From the NCBI GenBank assembly GCA_030430575.1, contig JAUIKF010000048.1, positions 1 through 64,000 of the forward strand: 64,000 bases of DNA, given 5' to 3'. Positions 9,366 through 17,593 of this stretch are shown here, piece by piece. The DNA comes from Bacteroidia bacterium. GTDB lineage: Bacteria; Bacteroidota; Bacteroidia; J057. The position numbers were made by a program, and so were the translations under genes. A model generated the notes under the pieces. It had not been told where the DNA came from and made no database searches. It saw nothing but the letters and a program-made list of their open reading frames with translations. Position 1 is the first letter of the stretch. Every line of letters begins with the position of its first letter.

Positions 9366-10529
9366 CTAGTGGTCCAGAATCTCCCTGAGTTCATATTTCA
9401 CAGCCTCTGACTGCTCGGTATATTTAAGCAAAAAGCTACAGTAGTCTCGTACGAGGGGATGTTCGTCACAATTGGTGACAAGTTGGAGAACTGTGTTTTG
9501 GTAAATTCCCTCCCTAAGGGCAGATGGCATCTCACGTACCACAGGGTCCTCTGCCCCACGATATGATCCCTGACCATAGCTAGAGTAATCCAGGCTACTG
9601 GCTATCCGCTTGATGGGATCAAAGCTCCCCGTTGCCAAAAACATGTACCACAGCATTTCCAGTTCCCTTGGAGAGGTGATTGGGACTTTAGGTTGGGCCA
9701 AATCTCGTTTGATGATTGATTGATAGAAGGCAAATTCATCTGCCGCGAGACTTGTGAAGAACTGCCGGTCTCGGTATTCAGCAAATCGCATCAGATATAG
9801 TAAATGCTTGCGCGCTTCACTGGGTTGAGCAGGATATTGCGCTGCTAGATGAGGGAGCAAAAAGGGGTTTGCTTTAAAAATCTCCCGGAAAAAGACCATA
9901 CTTGGCCAATAGATAGTTTCATCTCTACTAAGTGTGCTATTCGCAAAATAAATAAAAGCATCTATTGCCATAAACGGGTGCGGGTTCTGATAATAACGCT
10001 GCTGCCAATGGAGGAACTGTGTCTCTTCAGCAAACACAGGGTTATAAACATATTCTTGCAGAACCAGTTCTTGCTCAAGGTCTTGATAGCTGTTGTCCTT
10101 CCAGTCGTGAAGGCGAATCTTGATAAGGTAGCGGCCCAAGGCATGCTCCTCATTGAGACTCACCCAAACACTGGCATCTCCCAGCAATACTTGCATAGGA
10201 TCTTTGACTTTTGCCTTGAGGGCGGGAAGGTTATTTTGTTGGTAAACAGTTTTATAAGAGGGATCTTTGAGCTCTATATCAAAAGAAATAGCAGCTTCTG
10301 TTTCTGAGTCAGTAGCATAATTGACCAGAAACAACAGGATGGAGAAGGGCTGGTCTTTGTAGACCGTGTCAGACTTACTGAATTGCGGGGTAGATCCTCC
10401 TTGTGAATAGTTCCACTTATCTTTGTAAGCAGGATCAGAAGTGACTAAAATTACCCCGTCAATTGCCCAAATCCTGGAAAAACAGAAAAGCAATATGCCA
10501 AGCAGGCATAGTCGTGAGTGGGTAAACAT
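9366..10529 (-). CDS. Unknown secreted protein, 387 residues
   Basis: I do not recognise the family. A signal peptide is clear (LCLLGILLFCFSRIWA, cleavage near residue 22). The mature part starts with a beta-rich stretch (about 25-160) that could be an immunoglobulin-like sandwich, followed by a largely helical C-terminal half (about 190-387; LLPHLAAQYPAQPSEARKHL, ELEMLWYMFLATGSFDPIKR) resembling a helical-repeat segment. There are no membrane helices after the signal peptide, no lipobox and no T9SS sorting domain, so a periplasmic location is most likely. It stands alone between convergent prc and a divergent symporter gene, so context gives no functional lead. Confidence 0.8.
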   Translation of the reverse strand: MFTHSRLCLLGILLFCFSRIWAIDGVILVTSDPAYKDKWNYSQGGSTPQFSKSDTVYKDQPFSILLFLVNYATDSETEAAISFDIELKDPSYKTVYQQNNLPALKAKVKDPMQVLLGDASVWVSLNEEHALGRYLIKIRLHDWKDNSYQDLEQELVLQEYVYNPVFAEETQFLHWQQRYYQNPHPFMAIDAFIYFANSTLSRDETIYWPSMVFFREIFKANPFLLPHLAAQYPAQPSEARKHLLYLMRFAEYRDRQFFTSLAADEFAFYQSIIKRDLAQPKVPITSPRELEMLWYMFLATGSFDPIKRIASSLDYSSYGQGSYRGAEDPVVREMPSALREGIYQNTVLQLVTNCDEHPLVRDYCSFLLKYTEQSEAVKYELREILDH

Positions 10530-10898
10530 GTGGTAGTTCTGAACAAGAGCAAATTAAAATCAAATTACAATTAAGATATCATACAATTTTAGACTTTAAA
10601 GGCGGTATTCTCAAGACAATATTAAGTAGTATATATACCCCTCTTACTATAAGGTAAGGTTTTAGTGGGTTTTGTAACTCCGCGAAGCTTAGACTATTCA
10701 AACTGATAATATTATACTTTAATAAATAAAAAGGAATTCTGCAAAAAAAGCACAATAAGTTCTTTTTTTATTTACTAAATCGATTCAATTCACATCAGGA
10801 AATGATGTAAGCTAGGGCGCTTTTGTGAGTCAAAGGTAACGAAAATAAGCTAGCTTGCCTACAAATCTTTACACCTAATTGCTAACAAACCCTAATTT
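10530..10898. other. 369-bp gene-free divergent promoter region
   Basis: AT-rich spacer between two divergent start codons (10529 minus, 10899 plus). No open frame, tRNA or long inverted repeat is evident. It must hold both promoters, but I could not place a convincing TTTG/TAnnTTTG pair. Confidence 0.5.
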
Positions 10899-12608
10899 AT
10901 GGGGCCTATTGACTGGGGAATTTTACTGTTATTTTTGGGATATACCCTCTGGGACGGTATTCGGCACCATGGCGGTGCAAAAAATGTGGAAGATCTCTTG
11001 CTAGCCAAGCGGCAGATGTCCTGGTGGGCCATCGGGCTTTCTGTCTTGGCCACTCAAGCTTCGGCTATTACTTTTATCGGCACCACGGGATTAGCCTTTA
11101 TGTATGACATGCGCTTTGTCCAGTTTTATCTGGGCACGCCCATCGCCATGGTTATCTTGTGCGTGACCTTGGTGCCCTTTTTTGTGCGGGCCAAAGCATT
11201 TACGGCCTATGAAATCCTCGAAAAGCGCTTTGGCTTATCCGTCCGTCTGAGTACGAGTTTCCTATTTCTCCTCTCTCGCGGGCTGGCGATGGGCATCACT
11301 ATCGCAGCCCCAGCCTATGTGCTTTCGCTTATCCTCAACCTAGAGCTGACTTTCACCATCCTGATCATAGGCATCAGTGCCACCATCTACACCATGTTTG
11401 GGGGGATAGGGGGCGTCATCCGGACAGATGTCAAGCAGATGGTTTTGATGCTGGCAGGGCTAATTATCTGTTTTGGGGCGATTTGGTTGAAATTGCCAGA
11501 TCAAGTTGGCTTTCATAATGGGCTGGAATTGGCGGGGGCTCTGGGGAAGCTCAAGACCATTGACTTTGATTTTGACCTAAGTGAAAAGTACAATATATGG
11601 AGTGGGCTCATCGCTGGCACCTTCTTGATGCTATCCTACTTTGGCAGTGATCAATCTCAAGTGCAGCGATACTTGACCTCGCGGTCCCTAGGCGATGCGC
11701 GCGCATCCCTCCTCTTGCCAGCCATGGTCAAGATTCCCATGCAGTTCTTCATTTTGCTGCTAGGCGCTAGCCTGTATGTCTTTTATATTTTTGGCGATAG
11801 GCCGCTTTTGTTTATCCCTTCAGATGAGGTCCAAACCGAATTCCAACAACAAGTCGAATTCCAGGAATTGGAAGCTGAATTCCAAGAACTCCAAACTACT
11901 CGGGCAGCTAGCGCAATCGCCTACCTGGAAAATCCCTCTAATCGTCACCAAAAGCAGTTAAAATCTTTGGATACCAAAGCCCATCTCCTTCGCAAAGAGG
12001 CGCTCACACGCCTCGAAGCACACACTGGGCAAGCACGTAACGACACCAACTATATACTGCCCTACTTCATCTTACATGAATTGCCGGCGGGTCTGATCGG
12101 GATTATCATCGCCGCGATATTTGCGGCAGCCCTTTCGAGCATCGATAGTATCCTCAACTCCCTGACAGCCAGTACCATCATGGATTGGTACCAGCGATTG
12201 CACGTTCGGAAACGATCAGCAAGCCACTACCTCTGGGTGGCACGTGGAACGACGCTGTTTTGGGGAATTTTAGCTACGCTTGCAGCGCTATTGCTAGGTG
12301 AGACAGAGTCCATCATCGAACTGGTCAATAAGGTAGGCAGCTATTTCTATGGGTCTATTTTTGGGGTATTTATCTTGCTTTGGGTCAAACGAGCCACACC
12401 GACTAGTGTTCTTATCGGTCTGGCAGTCGGCATTTTGACCGTATTTACCCTAAGCTTGCTTCATCAAGAAATGAGCACAGGCATCTATGGGCTTTTTTAC
12501 GATTCTCCCAAAGGCTATCACAGAGTCCTGGAATACCTTTGGCTCAACCCTGTCGGAGCAGTAGTGGTCGTGGCCATTGGCTGGGGGATGGGGAGGGGGA
12601 AGAGTTAA
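10899..12608 (+). CDS. Sodium:solute symporter (SSS family)
   Basis: Inner-membrane Na+-coupled transporter of 569 residues with about 13 hydrophobic helices in the LeuT-like SSS pattern. Typical segments are an early loop VEDLLLAKRQMSWWAIGLSV, then TGLAFMYDMRFVQFYLG, then IIAAIFAAALSSIDSILNSL, whose serines lie in the usual sodium-site helix 8. The substrate could be a sugar, sialic acid, proline-like solute or iodide-type anion and cannot be told from sequence. Unusual: a charged insertion of about 80 residues at about 308-385, rich in EFQ/ELQ repeats and predicted to be coiled coil, interrupts the membrane domain. Start ATG at 10899. The gene is monocistronic and its stop codon abuts an inverted-repeat element. 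Confidence 0.93.
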   Translation: MGPIDWGILLLFLGYTLWDGIRHHGGAKNVEDLLLAKRQMSWWAIGLSVLATQASAITFIGTTGLAFMYDMRFVQFYLGTPIAMVILCVTLVPFFVRAKAFTAYEILEKRFGLSVRLSTSFLFLLSRGLAMGITIAAPAYVLSLILNLELTFTILIIGISATIYTMFGGIGGVIRTDVKQMVLMLAGLIICFGAIWLKLPDQVGFHNGLELAGALGKLKTIDFDFDLSEKYNIWSGLIAGTFLMLSYFGSDQSQVQRYLTSRSLGDARASLLLPAMVKIPMQFFILLLGASLYVFYIFGDRPLLFIPSDEVQTEFQQQVEFQELEAEFQELQTTRAASAIAYLENPSNRHQKQLKSLDTKAHLLRKEALTRLEAHTGQARNDTNYILPYFILHELPAGLIGIIIAAIFAAALSSIDSILNSLTASTIMDWYQRLHVRKRSASHYLWVARGTTLFWGILATLAALLLGETESIIELVNKVGSYFYGSIFGVFILLWVKRATPTSVLIGLAVGILTVFTLSLLHQEMSTGIYGLFYDSPKGYHRVLEYLWLNPVGAVVVVAIGWGMGRGKS

Positions 12609-12718
12609 GTAAAAATAACGAACAAGGAATTTAAAAGTGAAAAGGTGGGAAACGTCCTTTAGACATAAAACCCTTCTTTCCTTTGTACTTCCTTGTTTCT
12701 TGTTGATTATTTTTACTT
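12607..12718. repeat. 112-bp element with 12-bp terminal inverted repeats
   Basis: AAGTAAAAATAA (12607-12618) is matched exactly in inverse by 12707-12718, with an inner AACAAGG/CCTTGTT pair (12621-12627 and 12691-12697). The left end overlaps the symporter stop codon. It fills most of the space between two convergent genes, so the folded RNA may terminate both. The AACAAGG words relate it to the copies at 14530 and 62142. Confidence 0.7.
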
Positions 12719-12748
12719 CATCAAAAATAAAAGCCATATAACTGAGGT

Positions 12749-14542
12749 CTACCTCCCCCGCAAAATCACCCCTCCCTCTCCCACCAGCCAATAGCTGGTT
12801 CGGCTGCCCCCGATAGCGCGGGCCTTCACGCCTTCAGGTAAGTCCTGTATGCGCCATTTCTTGCCGCCATTGGTGGTGACCAGCATTGTGTAAGGGCCTA
12901 ACAAGGCAGCGCCAGCCTTTTCATGGAGGAAATGGAGGGAGATAATGGGGAAATCAGCTTCTGAAAAGCGAAGTTTCCAGGAGGTGCCAGCATCTTTGGT
13001 TTCATATAAGTGGCCGCTTGTTGTGGCGAGCCAGCCGTGTTCGGGCGTAAGGAAGAACACTTCGCTGAGGTATTCATTGGGCGGACCGCCTATAAATTCC
13101 CAGCCATGGGGGCTGTAGCCATTCCGCACAAGCGCACCATCTGGGCTGAGCAGCCAGGTATGGCCTTGGTGAACATGAACGTGGAGCCAGGTATGATTGC
13201 CTAGATGGGTACTACGGTTCCATGTTTTTCCGCCATCTTCCGTTTTTAATAGCAAGCCATTACTTCCACAAATCCAGCCTGTAGTAGCATTGAGCCACCC
13301 CATATCTAGGAGAGATTCAGCAGCATCAATCGTCCTTTTTTCCCATGTTCCCCCCCCATCTTCTGTTCTTAAGATGTAACCTTTTTTACCCAATATCCAA
13401 CCGTTCCAAGTATCTATAAATCCCACCTTCCGAATAGGCCCATCGTCAGGCAAGTCTATTTTCCACCATTGACGACCGCCATAGCCACTCATATAAGCGG
13501 CCTTCCCTGTAGCCCAAATAAACTGGTCATTCAGCGCAAAAACGTCCTGCAAAGGATCATAGGCAAATTCATGATGGCTTTTCCAGTTAGCACCTTGATC
13601 TTCCGACAGAAGGATGGTTCCTTTTTCTCCGAAAATCCAAGCGCGCTGCTCATCCTCTGCATGAATCCCCACATAGGAAAGCATATAGGGCGCGGGTTCA
13701 GCAGCAGGTTGTTGTAGCCACAATTCCCCTCCGTCAGGCGTAAAGAGCAACGTTTGCCCTTCACCTACCGCCCATCCATGATCTTTGTCCAGGAAGTGCA
13801 CATCGTACAGCTCAGCTTTGACCCCAGAATTTTGGGGTTCCCACACGCGGCCTCCATTTTGGCTGCGAAATATGGCCCCTCCATCGCCTACCATCCAGCC
13901 GTGATAGGCATCCACAAAATGCACTTGATAGAGGTCAGGCTTTTTATCTGGCAGCTTTTCCCGAAACCAATTTTCTCCGCCATCTATAGTTCGATAAAAG
14001 ACGCCATTTCCCCCTGCTATCCATCCATAATTTTCATCCAGAAAAAACAAATCGTAGAAGGCCGCTTGAGACTCCCACTTTTTTATGTTCCAGGATCTGC
14101 CACCGTTGGTCGATCGATAAATCCTTCCACTCACGCCAATGCACCATCCTTCATTGCTATTCAGGAAGTGAATATCGACGAGTTCGTCGGCAAGCCTTGA
14201 TGGCAATCGAAACCAAATGCGTCCGCCATCACGGGTGTGCAAAACGCTACCACTGGCTGTCGTAATCCAACCTTTTTGGTCATCCAAGAAAAAGATGTTC
14301 GTTAGGAGATCTTCCGTTCCAATGTCTTTTTGATGCCATTGGCGGCCGCCATCAGGACTGAGCAAAACCATGCCCCGATCCCCCACAATCCAGCCCGTCT
14401 CTTCATCGCTGAAAGCCATTGAATTGAGGGTAACAGGTTGATTACGTGGCGCTTGCCATTCCCAAGTAAGTTGAGAGAAAGTATGGGGTATACTAAAAAG
14501 GAGGAATAAGGGGAGGAGGATAGATTTCTGAATATCGAACAA
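12749..14542 (-). CDS. YCF48/BNR-repeat secreted beta-propeller protein
   Basis: Secreted protein of 597 residues with a signal peptide (ILLPLFLLFSIPHTFSQ). It is built of about a dozen repeats of the YCF48/photosystem-II-stability type, each with a GW(I/V)xGxxG turn and a T(x)DGGxxW motif: GWIVGDRGMVLLSPDGGRQW, GWITTASGSVLHTRDGGRIW, GWCIGVSGRIYRSTNGGRSW. They should form one or two seven-bladed propellers. There is no T9SS sorting domain; the chain ends directly after a repeat. The only usable start is TTG at 14542, which lies inside a GAATATCGAACAAGG repeat, so the repeat seems to supply the first codons. The function in Bacteroidota is generally unknown and often extracytoplasmic. It is convergent with the symporter gene. 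Confidence 0.88.
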   Translation of the reverse strand: MFDIQKSILLPLFLLFSIPHTFSQLTWEWQAPRNQPVTLNSMAFSDEETGWIVGDRGMVLLSPDGGRQWHQKDIGTEDLLTNIFFLDDQKGWITTASGSVLHTRDGGRIWFRLPSRLADELVDIHFLNSNEGWCIGVSGRIYRSTNGGRSWNIKKWESQAAFYDLFFLDENYGWIAGGNGVFYRTIDGGENWFREKLPDKKPDLYQVHFVDAYHGWMVGDGGAIFRSQNGGRVWEPQNSGVKAELYDVHFLDKDHGWAVGEGQTLLFTPDGGELWLQQPAAEPAPYMLSYVGIHAEDEQRAWIFGEKGTILLSEDQGANWKSHHEFAYDPLQDVFALNDQFIWATGKAAYMSGYGGRQWWKIDLPDDGPIRKVGFIDTWNGWILGKKGYILRTEDGGGTWEKRTIDAAESLLDMGWLNATTGWICGSNGLLLKTEDGGKTWNRSTHLGNHTWLHVHVHQGHTWLLSPDGALVRNGYSPHGWEFIGGPPNEYLSEVFFLTPEHGWLATTSGHLYETKDAGTSWKLRFSEADFPIISLHFLHEKAGAALLGPYTMLVTTNGGKKWRIQDLPEGVKARAIGGSRTSYWLVGEGGVILRGR

Positions 14543-14544
14543 GG
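14530..14544. repeat. GAATATCGAACAAGG repeat copy
   Basis: A 15-base word identical to 62160-62174, where it begins an inverted-repeat element. Here it overlaps the TTG start codon of the propeller gene. Confidence 0.6.
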
Positions 14545-14593
14545 ATTGATGATTTATGAAGTGAAATGGTCTTTTTTAAAAATCTCCTACAAA

Positions 14594-15685
14594 TTACCCT
14601 AAATCTGGAAATAATCCGCGAATTCCTGCTTCGCTGGCATCGCAAATGCCCCGTTCCGTGATCAAGCCCGTCACCAGCCTTGCAGGCGTTACATCAAATG
14701 CATAATTGGCAGCGGGGCTATCCTTAGGCGTAAGTAAAACCTGCTCAAGGCTTTCCCCCGTCCAGCCTTGAATCTTGGTCACTTCCGATTCAGCACGCTT
14801 TTCTATAGGAATCTCTTTCAGGCCATCTTTTAGGGTGAAATCTATCGTGGTTGAAGGCAAGGCCACATAGAATGGGACATCGTTATCGTGGGCAGCAAGG
14901 GCCTTTAGGTAGGTACCAATCTTATTGGCGACATCGCCTGTCAGCGTAGTCCGGTCCGAACCGACCAAGCACAGGTCTACCATCCCATGTTGCATGAGGT
15001 GACCACCGGCATTGTCGACGATAACGGTGTGGGGAATGCCTGCCTGAGCAAGCTCCCAGGCTGTGATGCGGGCGCCTTGGTTGCGAGGGCGGGTTTCGTC
15101 CACCCAGACATGGACAGGAATTCCAGCCGCGTGGGCTTGATAGATGGGCGAAGTCGCTGTGCCCCATGCCACACAAGCCATACGGCCCGCATTGCAATGC
15201 GTCAGGACCTGAACGGGTTTTCCTGTTTTTTTATAGCAATCCTCGATCAAGGCGAGGCCATGAACGCCAATTTGGTGGCATTGAGCTACATCTTCCTCCA
15301 CGATCTGATTGGCTGTATCAAACGCTATTTCAGCCTTTTTCCCCCAATCCTCTATCCCGAGTATCGCTTCCAATTGTCGATTGACTGCCCAAGCGAGGTT
15401 CACAGCTGTGGGACGGGAGGCAAGGAGTTGATCGATTTTTTGAGAAAAAAATTCCGCTGGATTGGAAGCTGTTCGGGCTTCTTTCACAGCGAAATACACG
15501 CCATAAGCGGCTGTAGCGCCGATCAAGGGGGCACCACGCACCCACATGTCTTTGATAGCGATAGTCGCCTCATCTACGGTGGTAAGGTCAGCAATGGCCA
15601 ATTGGTGCGGAAGGGGTCGTTGATCGACGATCTGAACGATGTCTGGGGATTTTGGGTGAAGCCAAATGGAGCGTTGTGGGAGCAA
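14594..15685 (-). CDS. mtnA: S-methyl-5-thioribose-1-phosphate isomerase
   Basis: Cytoplasmic enzyme of the methionine salvage pathway that converts 5-methylthioribose-1-phosphate to 5-methylthioribulose-1-phosphate. It has 363 residues, normal for MtnA. Family motifs are present: RGAPLIGATAAYG at about 50-62, THCNAG with Cys164, and GSDRTTLTGDVANKIGTY with Asp244, matching the Cys/Asp catalytic pair of characterised MtnA. It belongs to the eIF2B-related fold; the other salvage genes are not nearby. The frame starts with TTG at 15685 and offers no better ATG before the conserved part. A run of short repeats separates it from ogt. Confidence 0.95.
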   Translation of the reverse strand: MLPQRSIWLHPKSPDIVQIVDQRPLPHQLAIADLTTVDEATIAIKDMWVRGAPLIGATAAYGVYFAVKEARTASNPAEFFSQKIDQLLASRPTAVNLAWAVNRQLEAILGIEDWGKKAEIAFDTANQIVEEDVAQCHQIGVHGLALIEDCYKKTGKPVQVLTHCNAGRMACVAWGTATSPIYQAHAAGIPVHVWVDETRPRNQGARITAWELAQAGIPHTVIVDNAGGHLMQHGMVDLCLVGSDRTTLTGDVANKIGTYLKALAAHDNDVPFYVALPSTTIDFTLKDGLKEIPIEKRAESEVTKIQGWTGESLEQVLLTPKDSPAANYAFDVTPARLVTGLITERGICDASEAGIRGLFPDLG

Positions 15686-15753
15686 ACGGGAAACGTTTAA
15701 GGGGTTTAAGGGTTGAGTCCACTTTGGAAAGGCAATTTTGCCTTTTTCTCTTT

Positions 15754-15832
15754 TTGCGACGGACTAAAGTCGCGTCGCAATAGCCTTTTCCGCGTCATTT
15801 TACCATTGCGACTGGGTTTCAACCCGTCGCAA
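15754..15832. repeat. Two REP-like hairpins with TTGCGAC ends
   Basis: 15754-15780 folds as TTGCGACG-GACT-aa-AGTC-g-CGTCGCAA. 15806-15832 folds as TTGCGAC ... GGGTT-tc-AACCC ... GTCGCAA. The two share outer TTGCGAC/GTCGCAA arms but have different, self-complementary inner parts. They lie in the 297-bp gap between mtnA and ogt. Confidence 0.75.
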
Positions 15833-15930
15833 CAAGGCAAAAGTCCTTAAAAGGACTTTTCGGAGAAGACTCAGGGTTCAAGGGACAAACGAAACAATTG
15901 AACTATTGAACGAATTGAACCCTTGAACTT

Positions 15931-15984
15931 GAGACCGTTCACCGTAGGGTCACGATATATCGTGACCCTACGGTGAACGGTCTC
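15931..15984. repeat. 54-bp perfect palindrome, GTAGGGTCA core
   Basis: Bases 15931-15957 are the exact reverse complement of 15958-15984, with no loop. The outer part is GAGACCGTTC, the start word of the mosaic repeats at 44668, 48431, 52735 and 54800. The inner part, GTAGGGTCA, is shared with the palindrome at 9273. Its right end overlaps the first two bases of the complemented stop codon of ogt. Confidence 0.92.
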
Positions 15985-16474
15985 AGAACAGCAGCATCTG
16001 CTTGCCATAGGTCACGCCCTGCTCATGCTCTAGCAACCAACGCTTGCGCGCTAGGCCACCGGCATAGCCTGTGAGCTTGCCGTCACTTCCGATGACGCGG
16101 TGGCAGGGGACGACGAGCCAAAGGCGATTTTTCCCACAGGCGCTGCCTACGGCGCGCACGGCATCGGGCGACTTGATGTCTTTGGCTATCTTCAGGTAGG
16201 ATGCTGTTTGGGCAAAAGGAATATTTTTTAACGCACGCCATACATTCACCTGAAACTCCGTTCCCACCAAATCAGTCATCACCGTGAACAGCATGCGCTC
16301 GCCCTGAAAGTATTCCTCCAATTGCTCCAGGCATTCCTGGAGGTAGGGGTTGGCCGGGTCGATTTCGTCCTTTGCTTCATCCACAAATTGGAGGGAATAA
16401 ATGCCACGGGCAGTCGCGCAAATTTCCACAAGGCCCAGCGGCGTCTCATAATAGGTCTTTCCGAGGATTTCCAT
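15983..16474 (-). CDS. ogt: Methylated-DNA-[protein]-cysteine S-methyltransferase
   Basis: Suicide DNA-repair protein of 163 residues that transfers the methyl group of O6-methylguanine (and O4-methylthymine) to its own cysteine. The active site PCHRV has Cys124. The helix-turn-helix EFQVNVWRALKNIPFAQTAS, the DNA-binding AVRAVGSACGKNRLW and the following GYAGGLARKRWLL are all typical of the Ogt/MGMT C-terminal domain. The short N-terminal domain matches bacterial Ogt length; there is no Ada regulatory half. Start ATG at 16474. It stands alone, and its 3' end coincides with the 54-bp palindrome. Confidence 0.95.
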   Translation of the reverse strand: MEILGKTYYETPLGLVEICATARGIYSLQFVDEAKDEIDPANPYLQECLEQLEEYFQGERMLFTVMTDLVGTEFQVNVWRALKNIPFAQTASYLKIAKDIKSPDAVRAVGSACGKNRLWLVVPCHRVIGSDGKLTGYAGGLARKRWLLEHEQGVTYGKQMLLF

Positions 16475-16507
16475 GAATGGCAGCGGTTAGTTTTTATTCA
16501 GAGAAGG

Positions 16508-17497
16508 CTATGGTATATACTTTACAATACCATGATGTAAAGTTCCAATCCATATAGTACCATTAGAATCTTCAAATAAGGTTCGTACTTCAGATTTTAT
16601 TTCTTCTTCAATCGTTACTGAGTGCCAATTTTGTCCATCATATTTACTTATTCCACGATTAAATCCCGCCCAAATATCTCCATTTTTAGCAACCATAATC
16701 GCCCTACCATAATTACTGACTAGTCCATTGTCTGTAGTAAAAGTGGTCCACCCTTGACCATCGTATGTTAATACTCCTCCTCCCCAAGTGATCGCCCAAA
16801 TATTTCCATTATGGTCCATCGCCAATTCAGGCACATACTCATTGCCTAATGTGGTAGCAGAAAAATCAAAAAGATTTTGGAACGCCTCCCAGTTTTGAAA
16901 ATCATATTTACCTATCCCATGGGAAGTTGAAATCCAAATATTTCCGTCCATATCTTCTATTAAATCTTTTCCTCCAGAATGAAACAAATCTTGGAACCCT
17001 GCCCCCCAAGAACCCCATGTGATAGTAGAATCGTCGACTATTTGCAATAACCCTGGGGAAAGGGCGATTGCCCAATATCCTTGAGTCGAATGCTCCAAAA
17101 CACCTGAGCATCGGCCAATCATTAACTTAGGGTACTTATATCCACTTATCCCATCATATCTTATTAGCCCCTTATTGCTACATATCCACAAATTATCTCT
17201 TGAATCATAGTTCAGATCCCAAATAATCGTGTCCTCATTTGTGCCAAAAGCATTCGGAAGATTCTTCCAATTTACCCCATCATACTTCCACAATCCTTTG
17301 CCCCAAACAGCAAACCACATATCGCCTGCGGGGCTTTCTTCTATAGAATTAACCTCTTTTCCGCTAGGCATAGGTAATAGTTCCCACGTTCCAGGAAAAG
17401 GATCCACTAAAGGTTCTGGTTCATCGTCTTTGCATGAGGAGACAAGCATCACACCCAAAAGAAAAACGGTTGTGATAATTAGGGAAGGTTGTTTCAT
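16508..17497 (-). CDS. Lipoprotein with two-component-regulator-propeller repeats
   Basis: Exported lipoprotein of 329 residues. The signal peptide ends in a lipobox, LVSSC, with Cys at about 22, followed by KDDEPEP. The body consists of propeller repeats of the Reg_prop type (NLWICSNKGLIRYDG, NIWISTSHGIGKYDF, NIWAITWGGGVLTYDGQGW, DIWAGFNRGISKYDGQNW, TIWIGTLHHGIVKYI). These usually form the sensor propeller of hybrid two-component proteins, but here there is no membrane helix, kinase or DNA-binding part. It is therefore a free propeller lipoprotein on the outer or inner membrane, with unknown ligand. ATG at 17497. A good hairpin terminator of the upstream gene (17540-17577) separates it from the T9SS cargo gene. 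Confidence 0.86.
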   Translation of the reverse strand: MKQPSLIITTVFLLGVMLVSSCKDDEPEPLVDPFPGTWELLPMPSGKEVNSIEESPAGDMWFAVWGKGLWKYDGVNWKNLPNAFGTNEDTIIWDLNYDSRDNLWICSNKGLIRYDGISGYKYPKLMIGRCSGVLEHSTQGYWAIALSPGLLQIVDDSTITWGSWGAGFQDLFHSGGKDLIEDMDGNIWISTSHGIGKYDFQNWEAFQNLFDFSATTLGNEYVPELAMDHNGNIWAITWGGGVLTYDGQGWTTFTTDNGLVSNYGRAIMVAKNGDIWAGFNRGISKYDGQNWHSVTIEEEIKSEVRTLFEDSNGTIWIGTLHHGIVKYIP

Positions 17498-17539
17498 GAT
17501 TTTAGGGATAAGTATGAATTAATTATTCCCTGAAAATAC

Positions 17540-17577
17540 AAAAAAGCGGCTACATGGCGAAATGCAGCCGCTTTTTT
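17540..17577 (-). terminator. Intrinsic terminator of the T9SS cargo gene
   Basis: AAAAAAGCGGCT (17540-17551) pairs exactly with AGCCGCTTTTTT (17566-17577). Read on the minus strand, it is a GC-rich stem followed by a T-run, 17 bp after the stop of the 17594-19729 gene. Confidence 0.88.
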
Positions 17578-17593
17578 AATGATTAATTGATTG

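Noticed and set aside
15686-15930. SAM-type riboswitch upstream of mtnA
   Set aside because: The region holds REP-like hairpins and TTCAA words but no SAM-riboswitch core.
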